Position numbers and translations under genes: made by a program | Assembly (NCBI GenBank): GCA_964515905.1 | Contig: CAZEWK010000086.1 | Span: 62,001-126,000 of the forward strand | Source of the DNA: GCA-2712985 sp964515905 | Lineage (GTDB): Bacteria; Pseudomonadota; Alphaproteobacteria; UBA7887 | Reading direction: 5' to 3' | Length of the DNA: 64,000 nucleotides | The notes under the pieces: generated by a model | Seen by the model: only the letters and a program-made list of their open reading frames with translations | The model's database searches: none | What the model was told of the DNA's origin: nothing | Part shown: positions 9,057 through 17,152 of the stretch, piece after piece | Layout: the number at the start of each line of letters is the position of its first letter | How positions within the stretch are numbered: position 1 is the stretch's first letter

Positions 9057-9185
9057 ATCAAATGATTATAAGAAAGAGGGCGCGCATGCCTCTTGTATAC
9101 TTTTGCTGAGAAGAGAGAGAAGAGAAAGAGGATGTTAACTCTGATTTTGTCTGAATACCAAGACAAGTAGTACTGAGAGACTTTT

Positions 9186-9569
9186 ATGCACAATAAACTT
9201 CTAGACACTATAAAATTCAGTGAAGATGGTTTAATTCCAGTCATTGCCCAACAATATGATTCCAAAGAAATTTTAATGTTGGCTTGGATGAATAGGGATG
9301 CTGTTTGTGAGACCCTTAAAACAGGTTGTCTTCACTATTTTTCGCGAAGCCGTAATCAATTGTGGCAAAAAGGCGAGAAGTCGGGCCAAACCCAAGAACT
9401 AGTGGAACTTTGTTTGGACTGTGACAGCGACTCATTGCTGGCTTTGGTCAATCAAAGGGGGGTAGCTTGTCATACTGGGAGACGGAGCTGCTTTTTTATG
9501 TCTGTTACCCTGGAAGGGTTTTCAGAGAAACGCAAAGTACTTGTGGAACCGGAGCAGTTGTATGGTTGA
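9186..9569 (+). CDS. hisI: Phosphoribosyl-AMP cyclohydrolase
   Basis: A 127-residue zinc enzyme that hydrolyses the purine ring of phosphoribosyl-AMP, the third histidine step. Visible: LMLAWMNRDAV, the HYFSRSRNQLWQKGEKSG block, the metal-binding LCLDCDSDS and CHTGRRSCFF cysteines. It is separate from hisE, unlike the enterobacterial HisIE fusion, although the two genes overlap by eight bases. It is separated from hisF by 130 bases that hold a purine-rich run, so it may have its own translation or promoter signals. Confidence 0.96.
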   Translation: MHNKLLDTIKFSEDGLIPVIAQQYDSKEILMLAWMNRDAVCETLKTGCLHYFSRSRNQLWQKGEKSGQTQELVELCLDCDSDSLLALVNQRGVACHTGRRSCFFMSVTLEGFSEKRKVLVEPEQLYG

Positions 9570-9894
9570 AATAGATCCGGATATCTTGGACCGTCTTTTT
9601 TCAATCATTAAGAAACGTAAGGGGGCGGATCCGGAGCAGTCCTACGTTGCCCGGCAGTTTGAATCAGGTACGACTCGGATTGCGCAAAAAGTAGGTGAGG
9701 AGGCAATAGAAACAGCTCTAGCAGCCGTTAACCAAGACCGAGACGAAGTAATATTGGAAAGTGCTGACCTTTTGTTTCACTTGATGATGCTGTGGGCTGA
9801 TAGCGACGTGGAACCTGCTGATATTTATAAAGAATTGGTACGTCGTGAAGGTATATCTGGGCTCGATGCTAAAAGGGTAGGGAAAGGCCAATAG
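9562..9894 (+). CDS. hisE: Phosphoribosyl-ATP pyrophosphatase
   Basis: A 110-residue all-alpha NTP-PPase (MazG-like) that removes pyrophosphate from phosphoribosyl-ATP, the second histidine step. Visible: QKVGEEAIETALAA with the metal-binding EEA.E pattern, and the ESADLLFHLMMLW helix supplying E and D ligands. The ATG at 9562 overlaps the end of hisI by eight bases; an upstream TTG in frame at 9541 would give seven more residues unlike the family. The next gene starts 50 bases on. Confidence 0.95.
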   Translation: MVEIDPDILDRLFSIIKKRKGADPEQSYVARQFESGTTRIAQKVGEEAIETALAAVNQDRDEVILESADLLFHLMMLWADSDVEPADIYKELVRREGISGLDAKRVGKGQ

Positions 9895-9943
9895 GTTGAT
9901 CGCCTACCGTCGGTAATTTGCTATCACTATGTGAGTATAATCT

Positions 9944-10303
9944 ATGACGTATGATATCGAAAATATTTTCGCTCGTATTTTAAGAGGAGAGATTACGGCC
10001 GAGAAGATTTACGAGGATGAACATGTGTTAGCTTTCAACGATATTGCCCAACTAGCCCCAGTTCATGTGCTAGTAATTCCCAAGAAGCCCTATAAGTCGA
10101 TCGACGATTTTGCAGAGCAGGCAAGCGACATTGAGATTGCTTGTTATATGCGTGCAATTGGGTTGGTTGCGAAGAAGTTAGGAGTTTCGAAGACAGGATA
10201 CCGTGTGGTATCAAACTGTGGCCCAGATGCAAATCAGGAAGTAATGCACTTTCATTCCCATATATTTGGAGGGCGTAAGCTCGGTGGTGGAAGGTCTACT
10301 TAA
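9944..10303 (+). CDS. HIT family protein (HinT-like purine nucleoside phosphoramidase)
   Basis: A 119-residue histidine-triad protein. The triad is intact as HFHSHIFGG near the C-terminus, preceded by VLVIPKKPYKSIDDF and an N-terminal FARILRGEITAEKIYEDE typical of HinT proteins. HinT enzymes hydrolyse nucleoside phosphoramidates and aminoacyl-adenylates. It is the last gene of the his operon, a common place in alphaproteobacteria, with a short AT-rich gap before the SDR gene. Confidence 0.92.
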   Translation: MTYDIENIFARILRGEITAEKIYEDEHVLAFNDIAQLAPVHVLVIPKKPYKSIDDFAEQASDIEIACYMRAIGLVAKKLGVSKTGYRVVSNCGPDANQEVMHFHSHIFGGRKLGGGRST

Positions 10304-10340
10304 CTACTATATCTTGGTTCAATCATTCATCTACTCTATG

Positions 10341-10355
10341 GTCAACAAAGTTGAC
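10341..10355. repeat. 15-bp perfect inverted repeat upstream of the SDR gene
   Basis: GTCAAC, a three-base AAA spacer, then GTTGAC. There is no following T-run, so it is not a normal intrinsic terminator. It lies 45 bases before the SDR start and could be a small operator, or chance. No regulator gene is adjacent. Confidence 0.35.
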
Positions 10356-10399
10356 TCGTAATAATTTCGATATCAACGAAATAAGGCGACAACAAGATA

Positions 10400-11197
10400 A
10401 TGGCTCAAAGACTTAGTGGAAAAGTTGCAATTGTAACCGGGGCCGGCGCTTCTGGTCCAGGCTGGGGTAACGGGAAGGCTTGCTCCGTTAGATTTGCGCG
10501 CGAGGGCGCTCATGTTTTTGCAGTTGATGTGGATGAGAACGCTGTGAGTGAGACAGCAGACATTATTCGCAGTGAGGGAGGTTCCTGCTTTGCTCATCTT
10601 GCCGATGTAACAAATAGTGATGAGGTCGCGGATTTTGTTAAAATTTGCGAAGACCGCTGGGGCCGAATTGATATATTGCATAACAACGTTGGTATTGTGG
10701 AACCAGGAAGTCCAGAAGATATTACAGAAGCAAACTGGGACCGGCTGATAGATGTCAACGTGAAAAGTATGTATTTAACGTCGAAATATGTATTGCCACA
10801 TATGGTACGTGCAAAAGGTGGCACTATTATCAATGTTTCGTCGATAGCATCGTTCTACTCTCTTGGATATGCTTGTGTTTCCTACTCTGCTTCAAAAGGG
10901 GCAGTTAACGCTCTGACACGCAATATCGCGACGGAGTACGCGAAGCATAAAATTCGATGCAATGCTATATTACCGGGACTCATGGACACGCCCCTTATAA
11001 GAGGTGCGGTTTCTGGAGCCTATAAAGATGTGGACTCAATGGTGGCTGAACGAAACGCGATATGCCCTATGGGGGAAATGGGAACCGCATGGGATGTTGC
11101 CAATGCTGCAGTTTTTTTAGCGTCAGACGAATCATCTTATGTTACGGGTATAGAATTAATTGTGGATGGAGGCCTGACACTTACAATGAGTCCATAA
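10400..11197 (+). CDS. SDR family NAD(P)-dependent oxidoreductase
   Basis: A 265-residue short-chain dehydrogenase with a Rossmann fold. The cofactor loop is TGAGASGPGWGNGKA, longer than the classical TGxxxGxG, as in a known SDR subgroup. An acidic residue at the end of beta-2 (FAVDVDE) suggests NAD rather than NADP. Catalytic residues appear intact: NNVG, the Ser in NVSSIAS, and Tyr-Lys in SYSASKG. The C-terminal SSYVTGIELIVDGG is typical. The substrate is not readable. The gene is isolated from the his operon by about 100 bases and converges with gshB with a 25-base gap, so it is probably transcribed alone. Confidence 0.88.
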   Translation: MAQRLSGKVAIVTGAGASGPGWGNGKACSVRFAREGAHVFAVDVDENAVSETADIIRSEGGSCFAHLADVTNSDEVADFVKICEDRWGRIDILHNNVGIVEPGSPEDITEANWDRLIDVNVKSMYLTSKYVLPHMVRAKGGTIINVSSIASFYSLGYACVSYSASKGAVNALTRNIATEYAKHKIRCNAILPGLMDTPLIRGAVSGAYKDVDSMVAERNAICPMGEMGTAWDVANAAVFLASDESSYVTGIELIVDGGLTLTMSP

Positions 11198-11222
11198 CGT
11201 TGTTTCGTTCACGGTCTTTAAT

Positions 11223-12164
11223 TTATTCACAATATGCTTCAACGGCTTCCCAAAGTGGGGTCGATAAAGAAATACCGGTAAAACGCTTATATTCTTGAAT
11301 GCCGGTTGGGGATGTAACATTAATCTCTGTGAGATATCCTCCGATCACATCAATGCCAACAAAGATAAGTCCTTCTTTTTTTAAGGTTGGACCAATAGTC
11401 GTGCAAATAGATTGTTCATGATCAGTGACCTCAGTAGCTTCCGCTTTCGCACCCACATGCATATTGGCTCGTGCTTCTCCGGCTGGGGGAATGCGATTGA
11501 TTGCGCCCACGGGTTCTCCATTTATCAATATAATCCGTTTATCGCCTGTGCGTACTTCAGGAAGGTACTTTTGTGCTACTAAGGGTTCATCTGAAATAGA
11601 AGCAAATATTTCTAGCAGAGCACTCAAGTTTTCATCATCCGGAGTAACGTGAAATACTCCAGCACCCCCGTTGCCAAACAGTGGTTTTAATATTATGTCA
11701 TGATGCCGAGCCCGAAACTGTTCGATGGCGGGTCGATGAGAACTGATCAGAGTTGGTGGCATCAGATCGGGGAATTTAGTAACTAATAGTTTTTCTGGTG
11801 AATTTCGAACTGCAATAGGATTATTAACCACCAATGTCTTAGGGTGGATGTGTTCTAATAAATGTGTGGCCGTAATGTATGCCATATTGAAAGGAGGGTC
11901 CTGGCGCATGAGAACCACATCTACTTCGGACAAATTCAATATCTCATAATCCCCTAGTGAATAATGATCCCCTTGTATATTGCGTACCTTCAATGATCGG
12001 CCAGTAGCAATCAGGCTGCCTGACTCTAAGGACAAAGCGCCAGGCAAATAGTGGTACAATTTGTGTCCTCGATTTTGACCCTCTAGAGCAATCGCAAAAG
12101 TAGTATCTGCATTAATGTCTATGTTCTCTATGGGGTCCATTTGGATTGCGACTGTCAGCCTCAT
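11223..12164 (-). CDS. gshB: Glutathione synthetase
   Basis: A 313-residue prokaryotic-type ATP-grasp enzyme joining gamma-glutamylcysteine and glycine. Visible: the N-terminal RLTVAIQMDPIENI, the segment MRQDPPFNMAYI, NNPIAVRNSPEKLL, the ATP-grasp loop ILKPLFGNGGAGVF, and the metal-binding FVGIDVIGGYLTEINVTSPTG. The frame is open to 12179 but the family starts with MR.(V/I)A(I/V)QMDP, hence 12164. It is the last gene of the rsmI-BON-gshB run on the minus strand, a typical alphaproteobacterial order. gshA is not in the window. Confidence 0.96.
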   Translation of the reverse strand: MRLTVAIQMDPIENIDINADTTFAIALEGQNRGHKLYHYLPGALSLESGSLIATGRSLKVRNIQGDHYSLGDYEILNLSEVDVVLMRQDPPFNMAYITATHLLEHIHPKTLVVNNPIAVRNSPEKLLVTKFPDLMPPTLISSHRPAIEQFRARHHDIILKPLFGNGGAGVFHVTPDDENLSALLEIFASISDEPLVAQKYLPEVRTGDKRIILINGEPVGAINRIPPAGEARANMHVGAKAEATEVTDHEQSICTTIGPTLKKEGLIFVGIDVIGGYLTEINVTSPTGIQEYKRFTGISLSTPLWEAVEAYCE

Positions 12165-12197
12165 AATACACTCCAACACTGTATTGATACGCTGCCG

Positions 12198-12833
12198 CTA
12201 TTCGTTACGGCGAGGATCTTGTACGAGCAAGACGTAATTAATTAAATGACGGACATAACGAACAGAGCGCGCGTGCTCAATGACGCGGTCAAGTTCCACA
12301 TCGGTTTGAGCCACTCCTATAAGATAAATTGTCCGATTGTAGGCAGCTATTTTGTAGTTTATGCCTAATATGTTTTGATCACTAATGATTTTGCTTCGGA
12401 GAGTTAGCGCTATCAGTTTGTCTCTGACGGGGTTGACTGTATTGGTGTCTTTAAGCAGTTCCACTTCATTGAGGACTTCCTTTACACCATCGATCCCCCA
12501 CACTATCTCGTTAACTTGATCCCTCAGTTCCTCGGAATCCAAACGCCCGGTAAGCAGAATCCTACCCTCGAAAACCGTAATTGAAACAGTCCAAAATAAA
12601 TTCTCAAAAGAGCTTTCTAGCAAACGTTTATTTACTTCGAGTTTTAGGGCTGTATCACTTATGACGTTTCGCACAGACCGTTCTTCAGCAATAGCAATTC
12701 CTGCTCTCGCGCTAGCACCAATGGCAGTACCAACTGGTGTACATGAACAAATCAAGGGTCCTGATATTAGACCTAACAGCAAAAGACCAAGCCGGTGATC
12801 TGTCCAGAAGAGATTTTTGGTGAAATACTTCAT
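12198..12833 (-). CDS. BON domain lipoprotein
   Basis: A 211-residue secreted protein. Residues 14-31 form a lipoprotein-like signal (LGLLLLGLISGPLICSC) with the lipidated Cys probably at 31, followed by a glycine/alanine-rich region and two BON domains (about 60-125 and 130-205), the second ending VRHLINYVLLVQDP. BON domains bind phospholipids; the E. coli homologue DolP (YraP) supports outer-membrane integrity. Its start overlaps the rsmI stop by four bases. Relatives often have yraN between rsmI and this gene; here it is absent. The annotation is by domain architecture; the lipobox is slightly non-canonical (Cys at -2). Confidence 0.82.
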   Translation of the reverse strand: MKYFTKNLFWTDHRLGLLLLGLISGPLICSCTPVGTAIGASARAGIAIAEERSVRNVISDTALKLEVNKRLLESSFENLFWTVSITVFEGRILLTGRLDSEELRDQVNEIVWGIDGVKEVLNEVELLKDTNTVNPVRDKLIALTLRSKIISDQNILGINYKIAAYNRTIYLIGVAQTDVELDRVIEHARSVRYVRHLINYVLLVQDPRRNE

Positions 12834-13834
12834 TTTACTTCTTTCAGCAGCTTGATCGCCCGGTCGTATATATCTCGTCGGTTACTTCCCGTCAGTTTCG
12901 CTACTCTTTTTACCGCATCCCTAGTGCTCATTTCTTTCAAAGCACCCTGAAGTAGTTTATCGGTGTCCGGATTTGTATTCTCTCCTAAATCCTTTGTTTC
13001 ACGTTTCGGGGGAGGCCCAATCACAATCGTTAATTCGCCACGTAGCTGAATGCCCGACGCTTGTTCATTGCTATAGTGGTTAGTTAGTTCATGTACTGAA
13101 CCTCGCAAAATAGTTTCATGGAGCTTCGTTAATTCCCGCGCAACCACAGCTTTCCTGTTTCCCAATGTATAACCTAATGCTTCCAAAGTACTGACAAGTC
13201 TTTGGGGACTCTCTAAAAATATCAGACTGCATGGAACTAGTGAAAGTTCTAGCAGCACTTTTTCGCGAGCTATGGCCCGCGATGGAAGAAAGCCACAGTA
13301 CACAAACTTATCTGTCGGCAAGCCTGATGATACAAGTGCCGCTATGGGTGCTGAAGCCCCGGGAATAGGAATTATTGATATTCCCGCCTTTATGGCTTCG
13401 TTCACTAATTTATATCCGGGGTCCGAAATAAGAGGTGTCCCCGCGTCTGAAACTAACGCCACGGCCCCGCCGGTTTGAATCTTTTTAAGTATACCAGGCC
13501 TAACGCGTGTCGCATTATGCTCATGATACGAAATCCGGCGCGTGGTAATTCCGTATCTGGCCATTAAAGTCCCCGTATGTCGCGTATCTTCGCAAGCTAT
13601 AATTTCTGCCTTATCTAGTACCTTAAGTGCTCTTAAGGTGATATCGTCTGCATGTCCGATAGGGGTGGAAACGATATAAAGACCTGGCGGGAATTTGCCA
13701 TTAGAAACACCTGCGTTAGTGTGACCCCGTGATCTGGGTATGCGCTTTGCTTTTGAAAGAGGTCGTGGTGCCGAAGATATTTTCCTCAAGCTTTCCGGAT
13801 TTCCGCCGTGTCTGCTCTCCGCTCGTCTGGGCAT
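12830..13834 (-). CDS. rsmI: 16S rRNA (cytidine-1402 2'-O)-methyltransferase
   Basis: A SAM-dependent tetrapyrrole-methylase-fold enzyme that 2'-O-methylates C1402 in the ribosomal P site. The core begins at GLYIVSTPIGHADDIT and shows ACEDTRHTG, ALVSDAGTPLISDPGY, IPIPGASAPIAAL and the FLESPQRLV motif. Roughly 45-50 residues before the core are basic and unconserved; such extensions are common in alphaproteobacterial RsmI, so the start is uncertain: ATG 13834 (334 residues, used here), ATG 13867 or TTG 13789. All of these overlap the 5' end of divergent lppC, which is unusual. The C-terminal helical domain (DAVKRVAKLTGSNRRDIYDRA) is present. Confidence 0.92.
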   Translation of the reverse strand: MPRRAESRHGGNPESLRKISSAPRPLSKAKRIPRSRGHTNAGVSNGKFPPGLYIVSTPIGHADDITLRALKVLDKAEIIACEDTRHTGTLMARYGITTRRISYHEHNATRVRPGILKKIQTGGAVALVSDAGTPLISDPGYKLVNEAIKAGISIIPIPGASAPIAALVSSGLPTDKFVYCGFLPSRAIAREKVLLELSLVPCSLIFLESPQRLVSTLEALGYTLGNRKAVVARELTKLHETILRGSVHELTNHYSNEQASGIQLRGELTIVIGPPPKRETKDLGENTNPDTDKLLQGALKEMSTRDAVKRVAKLTGSNRRDIYDRAIKLLKEVK

Positions 13835-15252
13835 TGTTCCTGCCAATAATTGGATGTGAACCACCAAGGTCTATGACGGTTTTCGATGAAGATCAACTAG
13901 CAGTTGGTCAAGGGGTTACACAAAATGGGAATGATGAGGAGTTTGGCAACACGGAAGGTATGCTTTCAGATGATTCGGCAACGATAACACCAAAAGATAA
14001 CAATCTGCCGCAAACAAACCTGTCGGCCACCGAAATGCTTGCTTTAATGGAAGAATCCGAAATAACCGCCATGGCGGCGGTGGATAATCAGCCTATGGCA
14101 GTGCCCGGGGAAACTTTGTTGTCAAACTCAGTCGATCAATTACTGCGTAATCGAGATGATTCAGGAGCGTCGACTTCCGGTTTGGTAGATCGTCAACGTA
14201 TTGCTGCCTTGCTAGTTCCTCTTACTGGTAGCGGTTCGGAATGGGGCAGATCGATGCTAAACGCTGCACAACTAGCCATGTTCAGTTCCTTTGACGAAAA
14301 TACCCTGTTATTTGTAAAGGATACTTTAGGTACTCCCGAGGGTGCAGCCCATGCGACAAGCGAGGCAATTAACGAGGGAGCAAGCATTTTGGTAGGCCCG
14401 CTTTTTAGTGAGTCAGTGAGAGCCGCAGCTCCTATTGCTCGCCGGCATGGTGTTACCATGGTAGGCTTATCAAACGATCGCACACTAGCCGGCGAGGGTG
14501 TTTACGTTTTTGGTTTTACTCCCCATCAACAGGTAAAACGCATTGTATTTTATGCGGCTTCCTCTGGTCTAACGAGAATGGCGGCCTTGGTTCCATATAA
14601 TGACTACGGTTATGCCGTCGCTTCCGCTTTCAACGAAGGTCTGAAAGAAGCGGGTATTGGGCCGGGGCATATTGAATATTTTCAATTGGATGCGTCAGAT
14701 GCGGCTGACGTAGTACAACGTATTGCCATGATTAATCAGAATTCAAAAAATGCGTTCAAGCCAGCATTAGAGGGGATATTGATTGCAGCAGGTGGCAAAA
14801 CATTGCGTTTGCTCGCCACACGTTTTCCTTATTTTGATATAGAAACTGATAACATTCGTCTACTTGGCACAGAACTTTGGCAGCACGAAAATCTTTTGGG
14901 AGAACCCTCTTTAAATGGAGGATGGTTTGTTGCACCTGCAACCGGTACTTTGGATGCGTTTAACACTATGTACAAAGAAAAATTTGAATCTGAGCCACTA
15001 CGTGGCGCAGTATTAGCATACGACGCTGTTTCGTTAGCCGGTACCTTAATGAAAGAAAAAGAGGTAGATTTTGCTCCGCCGATGGGTGGACATCCTCTGC
15101 GTAGAAAAGGAGGGTTCATTGGTATCCAAGGTGCTTTTCGATTTAATGCTAAAGGAGTGGCCCAGCGGGCGCGTGCGATTTACCAGGTATCTGAAGATAC
15201 TGTGGAGGTTATTGACCGACCGATAGTTGGAACGGATGAGAATGGTATGTAG
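13768..15252 (+). CDS. LppC/LpoA-like penicillin-binding protein activator lipoprotein
   Basis: A 494-residue lipoprotein with a periplasmic-binding (type I) fold. The GTG at 13768 is preceded by AAAGAGG at 7-base spacing and gives a good lipoprotein signal: basic n-region, hydrophobic VWALFLPII, then GC with Cys at about residue 32. After an acidic linker, the binding domain starts near residue 135 (RIAALLVPLTGSGSEWGRSMLNAA) and includes ILVGPLFSESVRAAAPIA and LVPYNDYGYAVASAF. LpoA in gammaproteobacteria stimulates PBP1a; in alphaproteobacteria LppC is next to rsmI but its function is less tested. The frame is open from GTG 13729. The gene converges on hemW with a 19-base gap. Confidence 0.87.
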   Translation: MPKIFSSSFPDFRRVCSPLVWALFLPIIGCEPPRSMTVFDEDQLAVGQGVTQNGNDEEFGNTEGMLSDDSATITPKDNNLPQTNLSATEMLALMEESEITAMAAVDNQPMAVPGETLLSNSVDQLLRNRDDSGASTSGLVDRQRIAALLVPLTGSGSEWGRSMLNAAQLAMFSSFDENTLLFVKDTLGTPEGAAHATSEAINEGASILVGPLFSESVRAAAPIARRHGVTMVGLSNDRTLAGEGVYVFGFTPHQQVKRIVFYAASSGLTRMAALVPYNDYGYAVASAFNEGLKEAGIGPGHIEYFQLDASDAADVVQRIAMINQNSKNAFKPALEGILIAAGGKTLRLLATRFPYFDIETDNIRLLGTELWQHENLLGEPSLNGGWFVAPATGTLDAFNTMYKEKFESEPLRGAVLAYDAVSLAGTLMKEKEVDFAPPMGGHPLRRKGGFIGIQGAFRFNAKGVAQRARAIYQVSEDTVEVIDRPIVGTDENGM

Positions 15253-15271
15253 GTCTGAGTGCCGAACGGCA

Positions 15272-16471
15272 TTATGGGAAAATTCTGGCTAGGACGGAAT
15301 CTAAAACTAATAAGCCGCTTGGTGTTAGACGTAAGGAATTTCGATCGTTGGATACGAGATTTGCATCCTCCAAAGCAGAAAGAGTTGCGGTATTCAATAT
15401 ATCCTCCAGATTTAAACCAATGCGTCTATGGAAGCTCTTGCGGTTTAGGCCGGTTTTTAGGCGTAAACCCATCATGACCATTTCTCGAGCGCTTTCCGAC
15501 CTAGAGAGAATTTTTTTTTGGGATGTGCCGTATTTCTCTGATGAAGCAGCTAGTAGCCAACGTGCGGGCTGTCGAAATTGCTCCAATGCTTGAATCTGTG
15601 AATCGATCATAATCCTACTATGAGCGCCCGGCCCAATTCCCAAATAGTCTCCGTACTGCCAATAGGTAAGATTATGCTGGCTTTCATTTCCTTTGCTTGC
15701 ATGATTTGAAACTTCGTAAGCAGGAAGACCTACTTCCTCGAGAAGTCCCTGCGTGGTTTGGTACAGATCGGCAGCAATTCCTTCACTGGGCAATATCAGG
15801 GAACCTCGTCTAGCCAAGTCATAAAAAGGAGTGCCTTTTTCGATAGTTAACTGGTATACCGAAATGTGGTTGTTTATGAGATCTAGCGCCATTTGAAGCT
15901 CGTTGCGCCAATCTTTTACGGTTTGCTCAGGGCGCCCATAAATTAGGTCGATGGATATCCGGTCAAATACTTTGGCCCCAATCTGAGCTGCCGAAATGCC
16001 CTCTGCGGCCGTGTGTTCACGGCCAAGAAATTTTAGAGAATTGTTTTGTAAGGACTGTATGCCAAGAGACACCCTATTGATCCCAGCGGATCGAAAAGCT
16101 CGAAACCTCGAAACATCAGAAGAAGAAGGGTTCGCCTCAATAGTAATTTCAACTCGTTCTGCAACGGACCATAGTTGCGTTATGAGATCTATTATCTCTG
16201 ATACCGTATTTGGATCCATAAGTGAGGGAGTGCCACCCCCAAAAAAAATACTAGTAACCTGTCGGTTTCCAATTGAAGACGCCGATCGTTTAATCTCAGA
16301 TAAAAACCCCTTTTTCCAGGATTCGTGGTTAATTGTTGATGCGACGTGGCTGTTGAAGTCGCAGTAGGGGCATTTTGATAAACAGAAGGGCCAATGCAAG
16401 TATACAGCTAAGTTCTCATGATTCCGTGCGTTTTGTCCTAAAGATGGCTCTTGTGCGTCCGATTTTTCCAT
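15272..16471 (-). CDS. hemW: Radical SAM heme chaperone HemW
   Basis: A 399-residue radical SAM protein, often mislabelled oxygen-independent coproporphyrinogen oxidase. The [4Fe-4S] cysteines are C30, C34 and C37 (CLSKCPYC), followed by FFGGGTPSLM. The HNLTYW motif with downstream GIGPGAHS, and the lack of the HemN N-terminal extension, favour the HemW heme-delivery chaperone over HemN. It ends with a winged-helix-like HemN_C region. It is downstream of rdgB with a 19-base gap on the same strand, the usual rph-rdgB-hemW order. Confidence 0.94.
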   Translation of the reverse strand: MEKSDAQEPSLGQNARNHENLAVYLHWPFCLSKCPYCDFNSHVASTINHESWKKGFLSEIKRSASSIGNRQVTSIFFGGGTPSLMDPNTVSEIIDLITQLWSVAERVEITIEANPSSSDVSRFRAFRSAGINRVSLGIQSLQNNSLKFLGREHTAAEGISAAQIGAKVFDRISIDLIYGRPEQTVKDWRNELQMALDLINNHISVYQLTIEKGTPFYDLARRGSLILPSEGIAADLYQTTQGLLEEVGLPAYEVSNHASKGNESQHNLTYWQYGDYLGIGPGAHSRIMIDSQIQALEQFRQPARWLLAASSEKYGTSQKKILSRSESAREMVMMGLRLKTGLNRKSFHRRIGLNLEDILNTATLSALEDANLVSNDRNSLRLTPSGLLVLDSVLARIFP

Positions 16472-16490
16472 GACTTATTTTTAGCAGGCT

Positions 16491-17090
16491 TCAGTTCTTT
16501 AAAATTAGGTGTTGGGCAACCAGCTTCTTAAAAGCGTCTGATCTATGACTTAACAGATCCTTATCTTTTGGAGCCATTTCCCCGAATGTCTCTTGGATGC
16601 CGAGTGGCCTAAATATGGGATCATAACCAAATCCATTTTCCCCGCGAGGTGGGAACACTAATGTGCCGTGAACCCTGCCCTCAAAAAATTCACATTCACC
16701 GTCGGGCCAGGCTAGAGCAAGGGAACACACGAAATAGGCGGCAGGATCTTGTTTTCCTAGTTGTTGTTCAATTCGTGAGATTGCCAATTTGAAGTCTTTG
16801 TTGGGTCCTGCCCAACGTGCAGAATAGATTCCAGGAGCACCGTTAAGAGCAGGAATCACAAGGCCTGAGTCATCTGCAAGAGCCAGTAAACTGGTTTGAT
16901 CTCGAGCAGCCTTTGCTTTTATTGCTGCATTTTCAGAGAATGTAGAGCCTGTTTCCTCAGGTTCAGCAAGTTGGAGTTCCGTTGCGAAACTGAAGTTTAG
17001 TTTATATTCTGCAAGCAGGATACCAATTTCTCTTGCTTTTCCTAAATTATGAGTCGCAATTATTAGTTCTTGATTAAAGATCGAGTGCAT
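16491..17090 (-). CDS. rdgB: dITP/XTP pyrophosphatase RdgB
   Basis: A 199-residue Ham1/RdgB enzyme that hydrolyses ITP, dITP and XTP to monophosphates, keeping deaminated purines out of DNA. Visible: THNLGKAREI (substrate loop), SFSENAAIKAKAA, ADDSGLVIPALNGAPGIYSARWAG with the catalytic acidic pair, and the C-terminal GFGYDPIF and SHRSDAF motifs. It lies between rph (62-base gap) and hemW on the minus strand. Confidence 0.96.
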   Translation of the reverse strand: MHSIFNQELIIATHNLGKAREIGILLAEYKLNFSFATELQLAEPEETGSTFSENAAIKAKAARDQTSLLALADDSGLVIPALNGAPGIYSARWAGPNKDFKLAISRIEQQLGKQDPAAYFVCSLALAWPDGECEFFEGRVHGTLVFPPRGENGFGYDPIFRPLGIQETFGEMAPKDKDLLSHRSDAFKKLVAQHLILKN

Positions 17091-17152
17091 TGCAATAAAT
17101 TGAGAATATTGGATTGTTGCTCGTATTTTGTAGTAAGTAAGCGACTGGAAAT

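Noticed and set aside
15260..15271. TGCCG-AA-CGGCA hairpin between convergent lppC and hemW
   Set aside because: Five-base stem with a two-base loop and no T-run on either strand; too weak to call a terminator.
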